From contig CAYZXK010000045.1 in assembly GCA_964482395.1 (NCBI GenBank), forward strand, positions 1 to 35,274: a DNA stretch of 35,274 nt, read 5' to 3'. The translations under genes and the position numbers were made by a program. Origin of the DNA: CAYZXK01 sp964482395 (lineage in GTDB: Bacteria > Planctomycetota > Phycisphaerae > UBA1845 > Fen-1342). The notes below the pieces were generated by a model. That model worked only from the letters and a program-made list of their open reading frames with translations, searched no databases and was not told the DNA's origin. Below are positions 1 through 8,874 of the stretch, one piece after another (the first letter of the stretch is position 1; each line of letters starts with the position of its first letter).

Positions 1-4
1 ATCC

Positions 5-1963
5 ATGACCGCAGCGAACAGATGTCGTTGGTGGCAGGCGGCCGGGCTGCTGGCGGCGGCCTGCGTCGGGCTGGCAGTGGCCGGCGGGGTGGCCACTCGG
101 CCAACCAGCCAGGCCGCGTTCAGTCCGGACGCATACTTGGAGCACATCAAGTACCTGGCCAGCGATGAACTGGGCGGTCGGCAGCCGGGTACGGAAGGCA
201 TCGAGCTGGCCGCCGAGTATATCGCCGGTCACTTTGCCCGGGCCGGCTTGAAGCCGGCCGGGGATGATGGCGGCTATTTCCAGTCGTTCGAGGTAGGCCG
301 TGGTAAGAAGCTGGTCGACTCGGAGGCGATGCTAAAGGTCGAAGGGGTGGAGCGGACCTGGAAGGTTCGCGAGGACTGGATCCCGCTGCCGTTCTCGGAA
401 ATGGGCGAGGTGGAGGGGCCGCTGGCGTTCGCCGGCTATGGCATCAAGGCCACAGTCTACGACTACAACGATTACGCCGACTTCGACGCCACCGGCAAGG
501 TCCTGCTGATACTCCGCTTTGAGCCGTCGGCCGAGGACCCGGATGCGGAGTTTGGCGGAAAGATTCCTTCGCGGCACGCGCTCTTCTCGACCAAGGCCGA
601 GACCGCGGCCAAACGGGGCGCCAAGGCGCTGCTGATCGTGGATCCGCCGAAGCGCGAGGGAGCCGACGATACGCTCTACGCGTTCGGCGAGGAACTCAGC
701 GAGCAGACCTACGACCTGCCGATGGTGCATGTGAAGCGCGAGCTGGCCGATGCCCTGCTCCGGAAAGGCGGCTTGAGCGACCTGGCTACGCTTCAGGAGA
801 AGCTGGATAAGGAGCGTAAGTCGCTGTCGGCCGACCTGAACCTGCGGGTGAAACTGAGGACCGGCCTGCACCCCAACCGCTTCCGGACCCGCAACGTGGT
901 CGGGCTTCTGCCGGGCACTGGAGAGACTGACGAAGCGATCGTCATTGGGGCCCATTATGACCACCTGGGACGGTTGGTCGGGAAAGATGGCACCGCCAGG
1001 ATTTACAACGGCGCTGACGACAATGCTTCCGGTACCGCGGGGGTCATCGAGCTGGCTCATCGACTGGCAGGCGAGCCGAGACTTCGCCGTAATCTCATCT
1101 TCGTCGCTTTCAGTGCCGAAGAGATGGGCTTGCTCGGCAGCGATTACTTCGTCGACCATCCGCCGGTCGATCTGGCGATGATCAAGGTCATGATCAACTT
1201 GGACATGATCGGGCGGCTCCGCGACGGAAAGTTCACGGTTTACGGGCTTTCCAGCGGGAAAGGAATGGCCGAACTGGCCGGTCGGGCGGCTGAGCAGGCT
1301 GGGCTGAGTTACCGGGTGCCGGCCGGCGGAATCTTCGACGCCAGCGATCACGCATCCTTCTACCACCGTGGAATCCCGGTTGTCTTCCCGTTCACCGGAA
1401 TCCACAAGCAGTACCACCAGCCGGAGGACGACTGGGAGTTGATCGACGCCGAGGGAGCGACCCGGGTTCTGACCATGTTGCACCTGTTGATCCGGGACCT
1501 GGGCAATCTCCTGGAAGGTCCGTTTTTTGAGCCGGTTCCGCCGGCTCCGCCCGAAGAGGAGCCGTTCGGTGAGCCGGGCAAGGACGAAGCGGGCACGCAG
1601 CCGGCCGACCATGCCGAGCAGCTCAACCAAAGCGCCCAGGCTGGTGCTGACGGAGAAATCGGCAAGCGGTCCCGGCCGCGGAGCCGCCTGGGCATTGTGC
1701 CCGACTTTGCCGCCGATGGACAGCCGGGCGTGGTGGTTGGGTCGCTGATCGAGGGTGGGGGGGCTGAGGCGGCCGGACTGCAAGTAGGAGACCGCATCAT
1801 CCGGATCGACGAGAAGAACGTTCGGGACATCTACAGCTACATGGATGCGCTTCGCGAAGCCCAGCCGGGCCAGACCGTGGAAGTGGTGGTCGTCCGCCAA
1901 GATCGTCAACTTAAGTTCGGAGTGACGCTGAAGGAGTCGCCTAAGCCGCGCGGGGCGGAATAG
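5..1963 (+). CDS. Secreted M28-family zinc aminopeptidase with C-terminal PDZ domain
   Basis: 652 aa. Residues 1-37 look like a signal peptide (basic start, hydrophobic core), so the protein is probably exported; this supports the ATG at 5, although only four upstream bases are visible. A protease-associated (PA) insert lies around 130-260. The M28 catalytic domain carries the expected two-zinc ligand set: His317 and Asp319 (AHYDH), Asp338 (GADDNASG), catalytic Glu372 with Glu373 (SAEE), Asp400 (NLDMIG) and His471 (QYHQPED). After a Pro/Glu-rich linker (about 510-560), residues 565-645 form a PDZ domain (GVVVGSLIEGGGAEAAGL, GDRI). Known M28 enzymes remove N-terminal residues from peptides; the exact substrate cannot be read. 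It faces the next gene convergently with a 43-nt gap. Family call is firm; the role as a peptide-scavenging enzyme is inferred. Confidence 0.93.
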   Translation: MTAANRCRWWQAAGLLAAACVGLAVAGGVATRPTSQAAFSPDAYLEHIKYLASDELGGRQPGTEGIELAAEYIAGHFARAGLKPAGDDGGYFQSFEVGRGKKLVDSEAMLKVEGVERTWKVREDWIPLPFSEMGEVEGPLAFAGYGIKATVYDYNDYADFDATGKVLLILRFEPSAEDPDAEFGGKIPSRHALFSTKAETAAKRGAKALLIVDPPKREGADDTLYAFGEELSEQTYDLPMVHVKRELADALLRKGGLSDLATLQEKLDKERKSLSADLNLRVKLRTGLHPNRFRTRNVVGLLPGTGETDEAIVIGAHYDHLGRLVGKDGTARIYNGADDNASGTAGVIELAHRLAGEPRLRRNLIFVAFSAEEMGLLGSDYFVDHPPVDLAMIKVMINLDMIGRLRDGKFTVYGLSSGKGMAELAGRAAEQAGLSYRVPAGGIFDASDHASFYHRGIPVVFPFTGIHKQYHQPEDDWELIDAEGATRVLTMLHLLIRDLGNLLEGPFFEPVPPAPPEEEPFGEPGKDEAGTQPADHAEQLNQSAQAGADGEIGKRSRPRSRLGIVPDFAADGQPGVVVGSLIEGGGAEAAGLQVGDRIIRIDEKNVRDIYSYMDALREAQPGQTVEVVVVRQDRQLKFGVTLKESPKPRGAE

Positions 1964-2006
1964 CCGGCCGGCGGAGGCGGAACTCCGACTCCAAAGAGGC
2001 CGCTCC

Positions 2007-2990
2007 TCAGCGAGTGGGCTGCGAGTCCGGGGAGGTCATCCGCAGAGCATGCAGCTCGGCCGGGACCCCCTCGCCGATGGTCAGGATAGTTCGGCCGTCA
2101 GTTGAGTAACAGATCGCTTCGCCCTGCCGTTCCACGGGCAGGGGCAAATTGAGCGGGTTGGTCTGGAAGATACGGTCGAAGTCGGGGTCAGCCGTCTCGG
2201 GGGGCAAACGCCACTCCCAGCCGCCGAACACACAGCGCACCGCCAGTCGGGAGCCGTCCGGGCTGATGTCCGCCGCGGTCACGACGCGGGTCGGCGGCAG
2301 ACCTCCCGGGATATCGAACGCCGGCAGCTTGGCGACGACAGTCTCCCGGGTCGAGTCCCACGGTGCAGGCAGCTTGTAGACCGCGCTGCCGCCTTCCCAG
2401 CGCTTGGTAAAAATGTAGCCGTCGCCGGTCCGCGGGTGGATCGCCAGAGCCTCGGCGTCAACCGGACCGTCAGCGTAGCGAAACCGGTACGCCACCGGCT
2501 GGACTTCGGCGCTTTGTCGAGGTTGGTCGGCAAGCCGCGGCTCGGCAAACCGGTAGATGGTGACGTAGGGTCGGCGAGCCAGATTGTCGCCGATATCCGC
2601 GACGTATACATCGAACGTCCCCGGCTGACCGCCGGGACCTACCGCGATGTCCTCGTAATCCAGTGCACCGGCACCCCGCAGATAGACCGTCAGCCGCGTT
2701 TGCCCGGCCTGATCAATAAGGTACACCCGCGGCTGGTCGCCGGAGTCGTTGTGCACATAGTAGCAGCCGGGGTTCAGACGACTGGCGGCGATCCCGGATA
2801 CCTCGCTGATCCGGCGGTCCTGCAAACGGCAGACCAGCTCGGCAACGTCGGCGTAGCCGGTCAATTGCCCCGCGGGGGCCGACTGACCGCAAATCGCCAA
2901 CCACGGCCACCGGCCCGGCAGCGCCGGACAGTTGGAGAACGGAAGCAGTCCGCAGATGATGCCCACCGAACTGGAAAATCGACGCAGCAT
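2007..2990 (-). CDS. Uncharacterised exported propeller-like protein
   Basis: 327 aa, function unknown. The N-terminus has a short hydrophobic stretch after two arginines and may be an export signal, but it is not a clean one. The rest shows repeated beta-strand blades typical of propellers: ISEVSGIAAS, YYVHNDSGD, DYEDIAVGPGG, VYVADIGDN, VDAEALAIHPRTGDGYIFTK and VTAADISPDGSRLAVR. The order 'HNDSGD ... YEDIA ... DIGDN ... DAEAL ... ADISPDG' is shared, from memory, by a widespread family of bacterial proteins of unknown function that resemble SdiA-regulated or phytase-like esterase propellers. The many conserved Asp/Glu residues would suit metal binding, but no activity is established. No good Shine-Dalgarno precedes the ATG. 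It lies 52 nt downstream of the MFS gene in the same direction and may be co-transcribed. Confidence 0.75.
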   Translation of the reverse strand: MLRRFSSSVGIICGLLPFSNCPALPGRWPWLAICGQSAPAGQLTGYADVAELVCRLQDRRISEVSGIAASRLNPGCYYVHNDSGDQPRVYLIDQAGQTRLTVYLRGAGALDYEDIAVGPGGQPGTFDVYVADIGDNLARRPYVTIYRFAEPRLADQPRQSAEVQPVAYRFRYADGPVDAEALAIHPRTGDGYIFTKRWEGGSAVYKLPAPWDSTRETVVAKLPAFDIPGGLPPTRVVTAADISPDGSRLAVRCVFGGWEWRLPPETADPDFDRIFQTNPLNLPLPVERQGEAICYSTDGRTILTIGEGVPAELHALRMTSPDSQPTR

Positions 2991-3042
2991 TCTGCCGGAC
3001 CAGGGGGGCGAGACATTACTCCGACCAGCGGCCTAGGACCGG

Positions 3043-4578
3043 TCAGCCGTTTTGAGGCTGGCCCTCCGGTGGCTTACTGAGTGTCTCAGCTCGGTAGCCG
3101 CCGGCTGCTCGGTCTCGCAAGTACAAAACCCCGAAGACGACCACCAGCACCAACGCCAGCGGGGCGACAAAGCGGAAGGAGATCCGCCCGCCGAAGTTGT
3201 CCGCCGGGTTGAGCACTTGCTTGATCTCCGCCACGATCGATTGGGCCGCCGGGTCCTTGGGAGCGTTGGCGATCGCACTACGCAACACATTGGCGGTGCT
3301 GGCCGGCAGACTGCCGGCTTGAGCCTGGGCAAGCACCTGGCGAGCACCGTCCAAGTCCCGAGTGCCGTCTACCACCGCCAGAATCTCGCTGCGGAACGGT
3401 TCCGGGGCCTCGGCCGCCAACGCTGGATACTGGTTCACGACCTTCTCAAGCACGGCCACCACCGCGGCAGTGTTGTCTTTTTCCAACAGCCGGTTGTGGA
3501 GATAGCGGTCGGCGATCCGGCCCATCTGCGGTGCGGTAACCAGTCCGACGACCAGCATTCCCATTCCGCCCATCAGTCCCAGGCCCAAAGCTCCGCTCTT
3601 GGGAACCCGTTCCGAGGTGACGCCCAGCATGGTGGGCCAGAAGTAGCACACGCCGACCGCGAACACGGTCGCCGAAGCGAAGGCCATGGCGGTGCTTTCG
3701 GCGAAGCTCAGCCAGTAGAGGCCGACGCCGGAGAGGATGGCCGAGGCGACCAGGATTCCGGTGGGCGAGAGCTTATGAACGACGGGTCCGGCACAGAATC
3801 GCAGCACCGCCATCAGTCCACTGATGTAGGCCAAAACCAGGATGCCGGGAATCCCGCCGGCCTCCAGCACCGCCGGCACCCAGCGGTTGGGTCCCAGCTC
3901 CAGCGAGGCGGTTATGGCCATGCAGGCCAGCAGAATCAGAAACAGCGGGCGAAGCAAAGCCCCTTTGACCATCCCGCCGAAGCTCACCCCTGACTGCACC
4001 CGCTCGGTGGCTGGAAACTTCTGACCGATAAACAGCAGACCGTAAATGACGGTGGGGATCAGGATCAGAGCGAGCTTCACCTGCCAGAGTTGGAGGCCTG
4101 CAATCGTGGGCTGGCCGAGCCGGTCCAGGAGGTAGGAAGCCACGCCGCCGATGACGATGCCGCCCGGGAACCAGACGTGGAATTGGTTGAGCTTCTGGGT
4201 CTTCTGGTCGGGGTAGATGGTGGCGACCAGCGGGTTGCAGGCGGCCTCGATGGTTCCATTGCCGATCGAGAGGATCAGAGCCCCCAAAAAGAGGGTCCAG
4301 AATCCGACCGCGAAGATCATCAGCAACGTGCCGACCGCGTGACAGAGGACCGCGAACCGCAGCAGGTTCCGCATGCCCAGCACATCGCACAGCGGCCCCA
4401 GGACCACGATCGAAGCGGCGAATCCCCAGGTAGCCGCCCCGGCGACCCAGCCCACCAGCTCGTTGCTGAGCACGAAATGCTCCTTGAGCGCCCCCATGCT
4501 GGCGGTGACCACCCCGAAGCAGACCGAGGTGGCCACCAGGCCGAAGCAACTGCCGACAAAAAGACGTACCTTGTTCAT
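3043..4578 (-). CDS. MFS transporter with a soluble insert before the last membrane helix
   Basis: 511 aa. About twelve hydrophobic segments with glycine-rich MFS character; helices 1-11 fill roughly residues 1-350. Between helix 11 and the last helix (about 470-490) lies a 110-120 residue hydrophilic, Ala/Leu/Glu-rich, probably helical segment (about 354-470) that ordinary MFS carriers of about 400-450 aa lack. The protein ends in a short polar tail. Substrate is unknown; the general look resembles sugar/proton or nucleoside symporters. I chose the second ATG, giving MNKVRL, because an AAGGA Shine-Dalgarno lies 8 nt before it but only 2 nt before the first ATG at 4584. It is 165 nt downstream of the TPR glycosyltransferase-like gene, so it could be a separate unit or the end of that operon. 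Confidence 0.88.
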   Translation of the reverse strand: MNKVRLFVGSCFGLVATSVCFGVVTASMGALKEHFVLSNELVGWVAGAATWGFAASIVVLGPLCDVLGMRNLLRFAVLCHAVGTLLMIFAVGFWTLFLGALILSIGNGTIEAACNPLVATIYPDQKTQKLNQFHVWFPGGIVIGGVASYLLDRLGQPTIAGLQLWQVKLALILIPTVIYGLLFIGQKFPATERVQSGVSFGGMVKGALLRPLFLILLACMAITASLELGPNRWVPAVLEAGGIPGILVLAYISGLMAVLRFCAGPVVHKLSPTGILVASAILSGVGLYWLSFAESTAMAFASATVFAVGVCYFWPTMLGVTSERVPKSGALGLGLMGGMGMLVVGLVTAPQMGRIADRYLHNRLLEKDNTAAVVAVLEKVVNQYPALAAEAPEPFRSEILAVVDGTRDLDGARQVLAQAQAGSLPASTANVLRSAIANAPKDPAAQSIVAEIKQVLNPADNFGGRISFRFVAPLALVLVVVFGVLYLRDRAAGGYRAETLSKPPEGQPQNG

Positions 4579-4743
4579 GGACATGATCCTTCCCAGAATG
4601 ACCGACGGCGCAGCGCCAATACCCAGCTAGCCGATCTACGAACCGGCGGAAATGATAGCGGCTGTCCTAGTCGCGGTCGACCGGCTGGCTTTGCCGACTC
4701 GTCCCAAGCACCAGGCTCCTGGACCGGGCGGGGCCCGGAAACC

Positions 4744-6654
4744 TTAGGGCGCCGGCCTTTCCAGTTGCCGGTTGACTTCCGCCAGCAGCGGGGCGGCTTC
4801 CTTCCCGTGGCGGCCGGCCGGATCCAGACGGACAACCGTCCACAGATGGGTTCGGGCTTCCAGCAGCGTCTGGCGGGCCTGCTCCGCTTCGCCGTTTGTC
4901 AGATGGGCTGCGGCCAGCCGCATCTCGCATTTGCCCAGCTCCAGATAGGCCCAGACGTAGTGTCGATTGAATGTGATCGCTTTTGAGAAGAATTCCCGAG
5001 CGGCATTGAGCATTTGGACGTTGGGCTTCTTGCTGGCGGCCTGGCCCTGATTGGCCTGGGCCATGGCCAACAGGCCCAGGTTGAAGTAGGGGGTCGCGTA
5101 GGTCGGGTGCTCCTCCAGAGCCTTTTGGAAGCATTTGGCCGCCTCGCCCGGGTTGTCCTTCATGAGGACCGCTCCCTTGGAGTTCCAGGCCAAAGCCCGG
5201 CCCATCGCATGCTGGTAGGTCTGGAGCGCCTTGTCGAAACACTCGATCGCCTGCGGATCGTTGCCGCGCTTCATGTAGGCCTGGCCCAGGGAGAGCCAGG
5301 GCAGGCCGGCACGCGGGTTCTTGCAAGTCACGTCCGACCACAATGCTACGTTGTCCTTCCAGGTGGCCACCCGGCCGACCGTCCAGTAGGAGTAGACCGA
5401 CGCGACCGCCAACCCCAGCACCGCGGTCGGTATTCGCCAGCCTCGACGCGACCATCCGGCGCCGAACAGTCCCCCGCACAGCACGGACAAACCAAGCGAT
5501 GGAATGTACAGATACCGCTCCGCGATCGGCGTCTCCGCGATTCGGCGGACCGCAACGACCAGCGACGGCAGCAGTGTCAGCAGCACCCAGACCAACGAGA
5601 TGAGCAGCAGCGGGGTCCCCCGTCGCCAAAGCCACAGGCCGAGCAGCAGTAGCAGCAAAGCCACGACCAGAACTGGTATCACCGCCGGCAGCGGCGGAAA
5701 CTCGGTCGGGTAGGCGGATTGGGGCGGGGGCACAACCAGCTTGGTCAGATAATAGGCCAGCGCGCCGGCGGCGCGGCCAGGCAGCCCGCCCCCGTCAGAG
5801 TCGAGCGGCTTGGTCTCAATCACGCCCGCCGCGTACCGGAGCCAGAAGTACAAGGCCGTGACCGCCGCATAGAGCCCGGTCAGCCAGAGCGAGGGCTTCA
5901 GATGCGCCCGGTCCAGCAAGCTCGCCGGGCGACCTGTTCCGTTTCTCGAAGACGCCGGCGGGGTTTCTTGGGGAGCTGGCCGACCCGAGGATGGAGGATG
6001 GCTTCCGCGGGCCCGGGTCGCTGGCTCGTCTGCCGGGACCAACAGGAACAGCGCCGGCCAGACCAGAAAGGCGGATAAAGCTACTTCCTTCGACAAAATG
6101 GCGCACAGATACAGTATGGCCGACAGCGGCAGGCACCAGGTCGCGCCTCGGTCCCGATAGTGCAGTGCTGCGATTATCGCCGGCAGAAAGAACACCGCCG
6201 CCACCGTGTCGCTCCGGCCGGTGATCCAGGCGACCGACTCGGCGTGAATAGGGTGGACAGCGAAGATGCTCGCCGCCGCCAGGGCTCCCCACCCGCTCCA
6301 AGCCTGGCGGCGCAGAATCTGTCGGGCCAACACCCAGACGAAGAAGGTGGCGATCAAGTGACAAACGATGACCGTGCCATGCGGCCCGCGGCTGGCCCCC
6401 CGCCCGAACAGCTTCTGATCAGCCAGGTAACTGAGCGTGACCAGCGGCCGGTAATAAATCACCCCCCACTGCGGAATGTCCTTGGGCGGAAAGAACACGT
6501 CGCGCAGGCTCTGAAAGGCCGCCATCTGGTCTTTCTGGACGATCCCGTCGTCCCAAACCAGCTCGCCTTCCAGGGCCGGAGCGTAGAGGACTGCGCCCAG
6601 CACCAGCGGTACCAGCCAGCCCCATCGGCCGATCTGTCGGTCGTGACTGCTCAA
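4744..6654 (-). CDS. GT-C-like polytopic membrane protein with C-terminal TPR repeats
   Basis: 636 aa. The N-terminal two-thirds has about nine to ten membrane segments. An acidic pair (WDDG, Asp35-Asp36) follows the first helix, the place where GT-C glycosyltransferases keep their catalytic acidic residue, and a YYRPLVTLSY motif is typical of the TMTC/DUF1736 group of TPR-bearing O-mannosyltransferase-like proteins. From about residue 425 the chain is soluble and contains three to four tetratricopeptide repeats (WLSLGQAYMKRG, PYFNLGLLAMAQ, AYLELGKCEMRL). The start is a TTG, four bases after the methyltransferase stop; no ATG lies before the conserved acidic pair. Probably it transfers a lipid-linked sugar on the outer face of the membrane; donor and acceptor are unknown. 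It is the third gene of a tightly packed set with the GT9 and methyltransferase genes. Confidence 0.85.
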   Translation of the reverse strand: MSSHDRQIGRWGWLVPLVLGAVLYAPALEGELVWDDGIVQKDQMAAFQSLRDVFFPPKDIPQWGVIYYRPLVTLSYLADQKLFGRGASRGPHGTVIVCHLIATFFVWVLARQILRRQAWSGWGALAAASIFAVHPIHAESVAWITGRSDTVAAVFFLPAIIAALHYRDRGATWCLPLSAILYLCAILSKEVALSAFLVWPALFLLVPADEPATRARGSHPPSSGRPAPQETPPASSRNGTGRPASLLDRAHLKPSLWLTGLYAAVTALYFWLRYAAGVIETKPLDSDGGGLPGRAAGALAYYLTKLVVPPPQSAYPTEFPPLPAVIPVLVVALLLLLLGLWLWRRGTPLLLISLVWVLLTLLPSLVVAVRRIAETPIAERYLYIPSLGLSVLCGGLFGAGWSRRGWRIPTAVLGLAVASVYSYWTVGRVATWKDNVALWSDVTCKNPRAGLPWLSLGQAYMKRGNDPQAIECFDKALQTYQHAMGRALAWNSKGAVLMKDNPGEAAKCFQKALEEHPTYATPYFNLGLLAMAQANQGQAASKKPNVQMLNAAREFFSKAITFNRHYVWAYLELGKCEMRLAAAHLTNGEAEQARQTLLEARTHLWTVVRLDPAGRHGKEAAPLLAEVNRQLERPAP

Positions 6655-6658
6655 GCTC

Positions 6659-7402
6659 TCACGGACGCTGCGCCACGATGATCAGGTTTTCGCCGCAACT
6701 TGCCGGCAGTATAGGCCGCGCCAGCAGGCACTCCAAGGCGGCCGGTGCCGCAAAGAGCGGGAACTGGAGCCAGGACGGCAACCACCGCACGTAGGGAACG
6801 TCCCACCAACCGTCCGAGAACCGGCGCTGAACCGTCAACCCGGCCTGCCGAACCGCCTCCAGCCACTCGGTAGGCGTAAGCAGCGAACAGTGCGTGGGAT
6901 CCTGGTACGCATACCAGTTGGTTCCCTTCCACCGCGCGCCCAGCGACTGGGTGTTGGGGACCGAGAAAAACAAGCTGCCGCCGGGCCGGAGCAGCCGCGT
7001 CAGGTCACAGATCACTTTCCGCGGCTGCCGGAGATGCTCGAAAACGTAGCAGGCCAACACCAGGTCGAAGGTGTCGGGCTCCAGCTCGGGCGGCAACCCG
7101 GCCTCCACGTCGGCCATTATGCACCGCGAACGCGGAGCGATTTGGGCGCAGCGCTGGATCGCATAGGCCGATACATCGACGCCGTAGGTCTGATATCGCC
7201 GCTCCAGCCGGGCCAGGATGTAACCGAAGCCGCAGCCGACCTCCAGCACCCGCCTCCCGCCGATTCGCCGCAGTAGACGGTCCGCGACCTTGGCATAAAG
7301 CCGCACCGACCACCAGTGCTGACTGAAGGGTCGGCAGGTTTCGACCGCGTACTGTCGCTGGTAGTAATCGGGGCCGAAGGTTGGACCGGCGGCCGCGTTC
7401 AT
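6659..7402 (-). CDS. SAM-dependent class I methyltransferase
   Basis: 247 aa. The Rossmann methyltransferase motifs are clear: motif I LEVGCGFGYIL near residue 52, an acidic end of strand 2 (YGVDVS), motif II/III around CIMADVEAGLP, then FDLVLACYVFEHL (motif IV) and LLRPGGSLFFSVPN (motif V). This is the pattern of small-molecule and glycan methyltransferases of the Methyltransf_11/23 type. The ATG at 7402 overlaps the stop of the upstream glycosyltransferase gene as ATGA, a typical translational-coupling junction; the longer open frame upstream of it only reads through the neighbour out of frame. The downstream gene starts four bases after its stop. Context suggests methylation of a sugar or lipid-sugar in envelope glycan assembly; that substrate is inferred. 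Confidence 0.88.
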   Translation of the reverse strand: MNAAAGPTFGPDYYQRQYAVETCRPFSQHWWSVRLYAKVADRLLRRIGGRRVLEVGCGFGYILARLERRYQTYGVDVSAYAIQRCAQIAPRSRCIMADVEAGLPPELEPDTFDLVLACYVFEHLRQPRKVICDLTRLLRPGGSLFFSVPNTQSLGARWKGTNWYAYQDPTHCSLLTPTEWLEAVRQAGLTVQRRFSDGWWDVPYVRWLPSWLQFPLFAAPAALECLLARPILPASCGENLIIVAQRP

Positions 7403-8559
7403 CGGCTCAAGACCTCTTCGATCGCGGCCAGCACGTCCTCCACCTGGATCGCCTCCATGCAGGCCACGCCGTAGGGACAAGGCGGAGTGTAACCATAGCG
7501 GGTACACGGACTGCACGGCAGGTCCTTGCTGACCACCACGTAGCGTCGGCCGCGCGGGGCCCACTTTTCCATGATGCCGCTGCCGAACATGTGCACCGTC
7601 GGCGTTCCAACACCATAAGCGATGTGAAGAGCGCCCGTATCAGAACTGAGGTATAGCCTTGCCCGCTCGACCAGAGCCGCAGTTTGTCCCAGTGAGGTCT
7701 GCCCGGCCAGGTTCAATACTGTGTCCGCGCCGTGATGGGCTGCGATCACCCGCGCCGCCGCCAGCGTGTCTTTGCCCCCCAGGATCAAGACGTAGTAACC
7801 CCGGTCGACCAGCCAGCCGGCAACCTGGGCGTAGCGCAGCGGGGGCCAGTACTTATGGGGCGTGGAGGCGCCGGGGACGATAACCGCCAGCGGTCGCTGC
7901 GTGCGGTTGTTCAGAACCTGCGCCGCCCAGTCTCGCCACCGCTGGTCCACCTCCAGAAACGGCTGATCGGGATCGAAGTCGAGCCGGCGTCCGATGATCG
8001 CCGAAGCCAGATTCAGGAATGAGTAGACTTCATATGAGGTTTCCATGTATCGGACGCGATGGGTCTGCAACCGGCCGCGCCCCAATGTGTCAAAGCCACA
8101 GAAGTAATCGGGCCGCAGGGTGTTGGCGACGACTGCCGTCAAGTAGTGGTATTGCTCGGTGTCGATCACAAGCTGGTAGCGCTCCCTGACGAGCTGGCGC
8201 CAAGTATGCGCCCAGGCCAGCGGATGCCGGTCATACCGGTAGACTCGGCGCACGAGATTGTTGATTCGATATACTCCGACGTTGCGGGCTTCACCGAGGA
8301 CGTCGATCGTCGCGCGTGTGAAATGCTCGCGCAGCGCGTGGAGCATGGGGAAGGTCAGGACGGCGTCTCCGATTCCGCCGGGGCGAATCACCAGAATTCG
8401 CTCGATCTGGCCGCCGGGAATGGGGTGGCCGACCCAGGCGGGGCGCGTGCCGGTCGGTTGTCCGGGATGATCGCGCCGCCGCGGACGTACATGGCGGCAG
8501 AGCCACGATCCGACCACCCGGTCCATTCGTTTCAATAGCCGGAGCTTCAGCGGCAGCAT
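7399..8559 (-). CDS. Glycosyltransferase family 9 (heptosyltransferase-like)
   Basis: 386 aa. GT9 signatures in order: VIRPGGIGDAVLTFPMLHAL (N-terminal nucleotide-fold start, near residue 57), IVPGAST..KYWPP (middle), LSSDTGALHIAYGVGTPTVHMFG (donor-site motif) and a cysteine-rich tail with CSPC, CP and CM spaced as in many heptosyltransferases. GT9 enzymes move sugars such as heptose onto lipopolysaccharide core; the donor used here cannot be read. A basic N-terminus (KLRLLKRMDR) could favour membrane association. No Shine-Dalgarno precedes the ATG; instead TACAAT lies 7 nt before it, consistent with a leaderless message. It heads a run of coupled genes: methyltransferase (4-nt overlap) and TPR membrane glycosyltransferase (4-nt gap). 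Confidence 0.92.
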   Translation of the reverse strand: MLPLKLRLLKRMDRVVGSWLCRHVRPRRRDHPGQPTGTRPAWVGHPIPGGQIERILVIRPGGIGDAVLTFPMLHALREHFTRATIDVLGEARNVGVYRINNLVRRVYRYDRHPLAWAHTWRQLVRERYQLVIDTEQYHYLTAVVANTLRPDYFCGFDTLGRGRLQTHRVRYMETSYEVYSFLNLASAIIGRRLDFDPDQPFLEVDQRWRDWAAQVLNNRTQRPLAVIVPGASTPHKYWPPLRYAQVAGWLVDRGYYVLILGGKDTLAAARVIAAHHGADTVLNLAGQTSLGQTAALVERARLYLSSDTGALHIAYGVGTPTVHMFGSGIMEKWAPRGRRYVVVSKDLPCSPCTRYGYTPPCPYGVACMEAIQVEDVLAAIEEVLSR

Positions 8560-8874
8560 CGGTGGGATTGTAGTCGCACCGCCCTGGGTTCGGGATGCCA
8601 GCCGACGGGAAGTTGGACCAGAAGCCGGTGCCGGTCGGCCACCGGTTTCTTGAGCCGGAGATTCTCACGCTCTGACGGCCTGAGCCGCTCGGTCGATGCC
8701 AGCACCTCCGCCGAGCAGCGCAGCGGCTCGACGGGGCTGGGCCATGAGCTGTTCAGGGCTATGTTTGGTCCTTCTTGAGCCGCAGCCGCGGGCAGCGTCT
8801 GGTCTGCGGGCGGGCAATGGACTCATAACACCCGGATCAGATTGCGGGAGCAGGCCAGGCCGAGTTGCGGACCA
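8560..8874. other. Intergenic gap of 315 nt without a supported gene
   Basis: Both flanking genes run on the minus strand. Apart from the TACAAT box next to the GT9 start I see no promoter, RNA gene or strong terminator. Short open frames here on either strand lack a ribosome binding site and look like chance frames in GC-rich DNA. Confidence 0.5.
8567..8572 (-). promoter_or_regulatory. Candidate -10 box placed for a leaderless GT9 transcript
   Basis: TACAAT (5 of 6 to TATAAT) ends 7 nt before the ATG at 8559. The gene has no Shine-Dalgarno. No recognisable -35 box is found at 16-18 nt spacing, so this rests on the -10 match and its position. A start site about 7 nt downstream would fall on or next to the ATG. 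Confidence 0.4.

Noticed and set aside
332..1909. 525-codon minus-strand frame opposite the M28 peptidase
   Set aside because: The plus strand carries all zinc ligands and a PDZ domain; the antisense translation shows no motif and no ribosome site.
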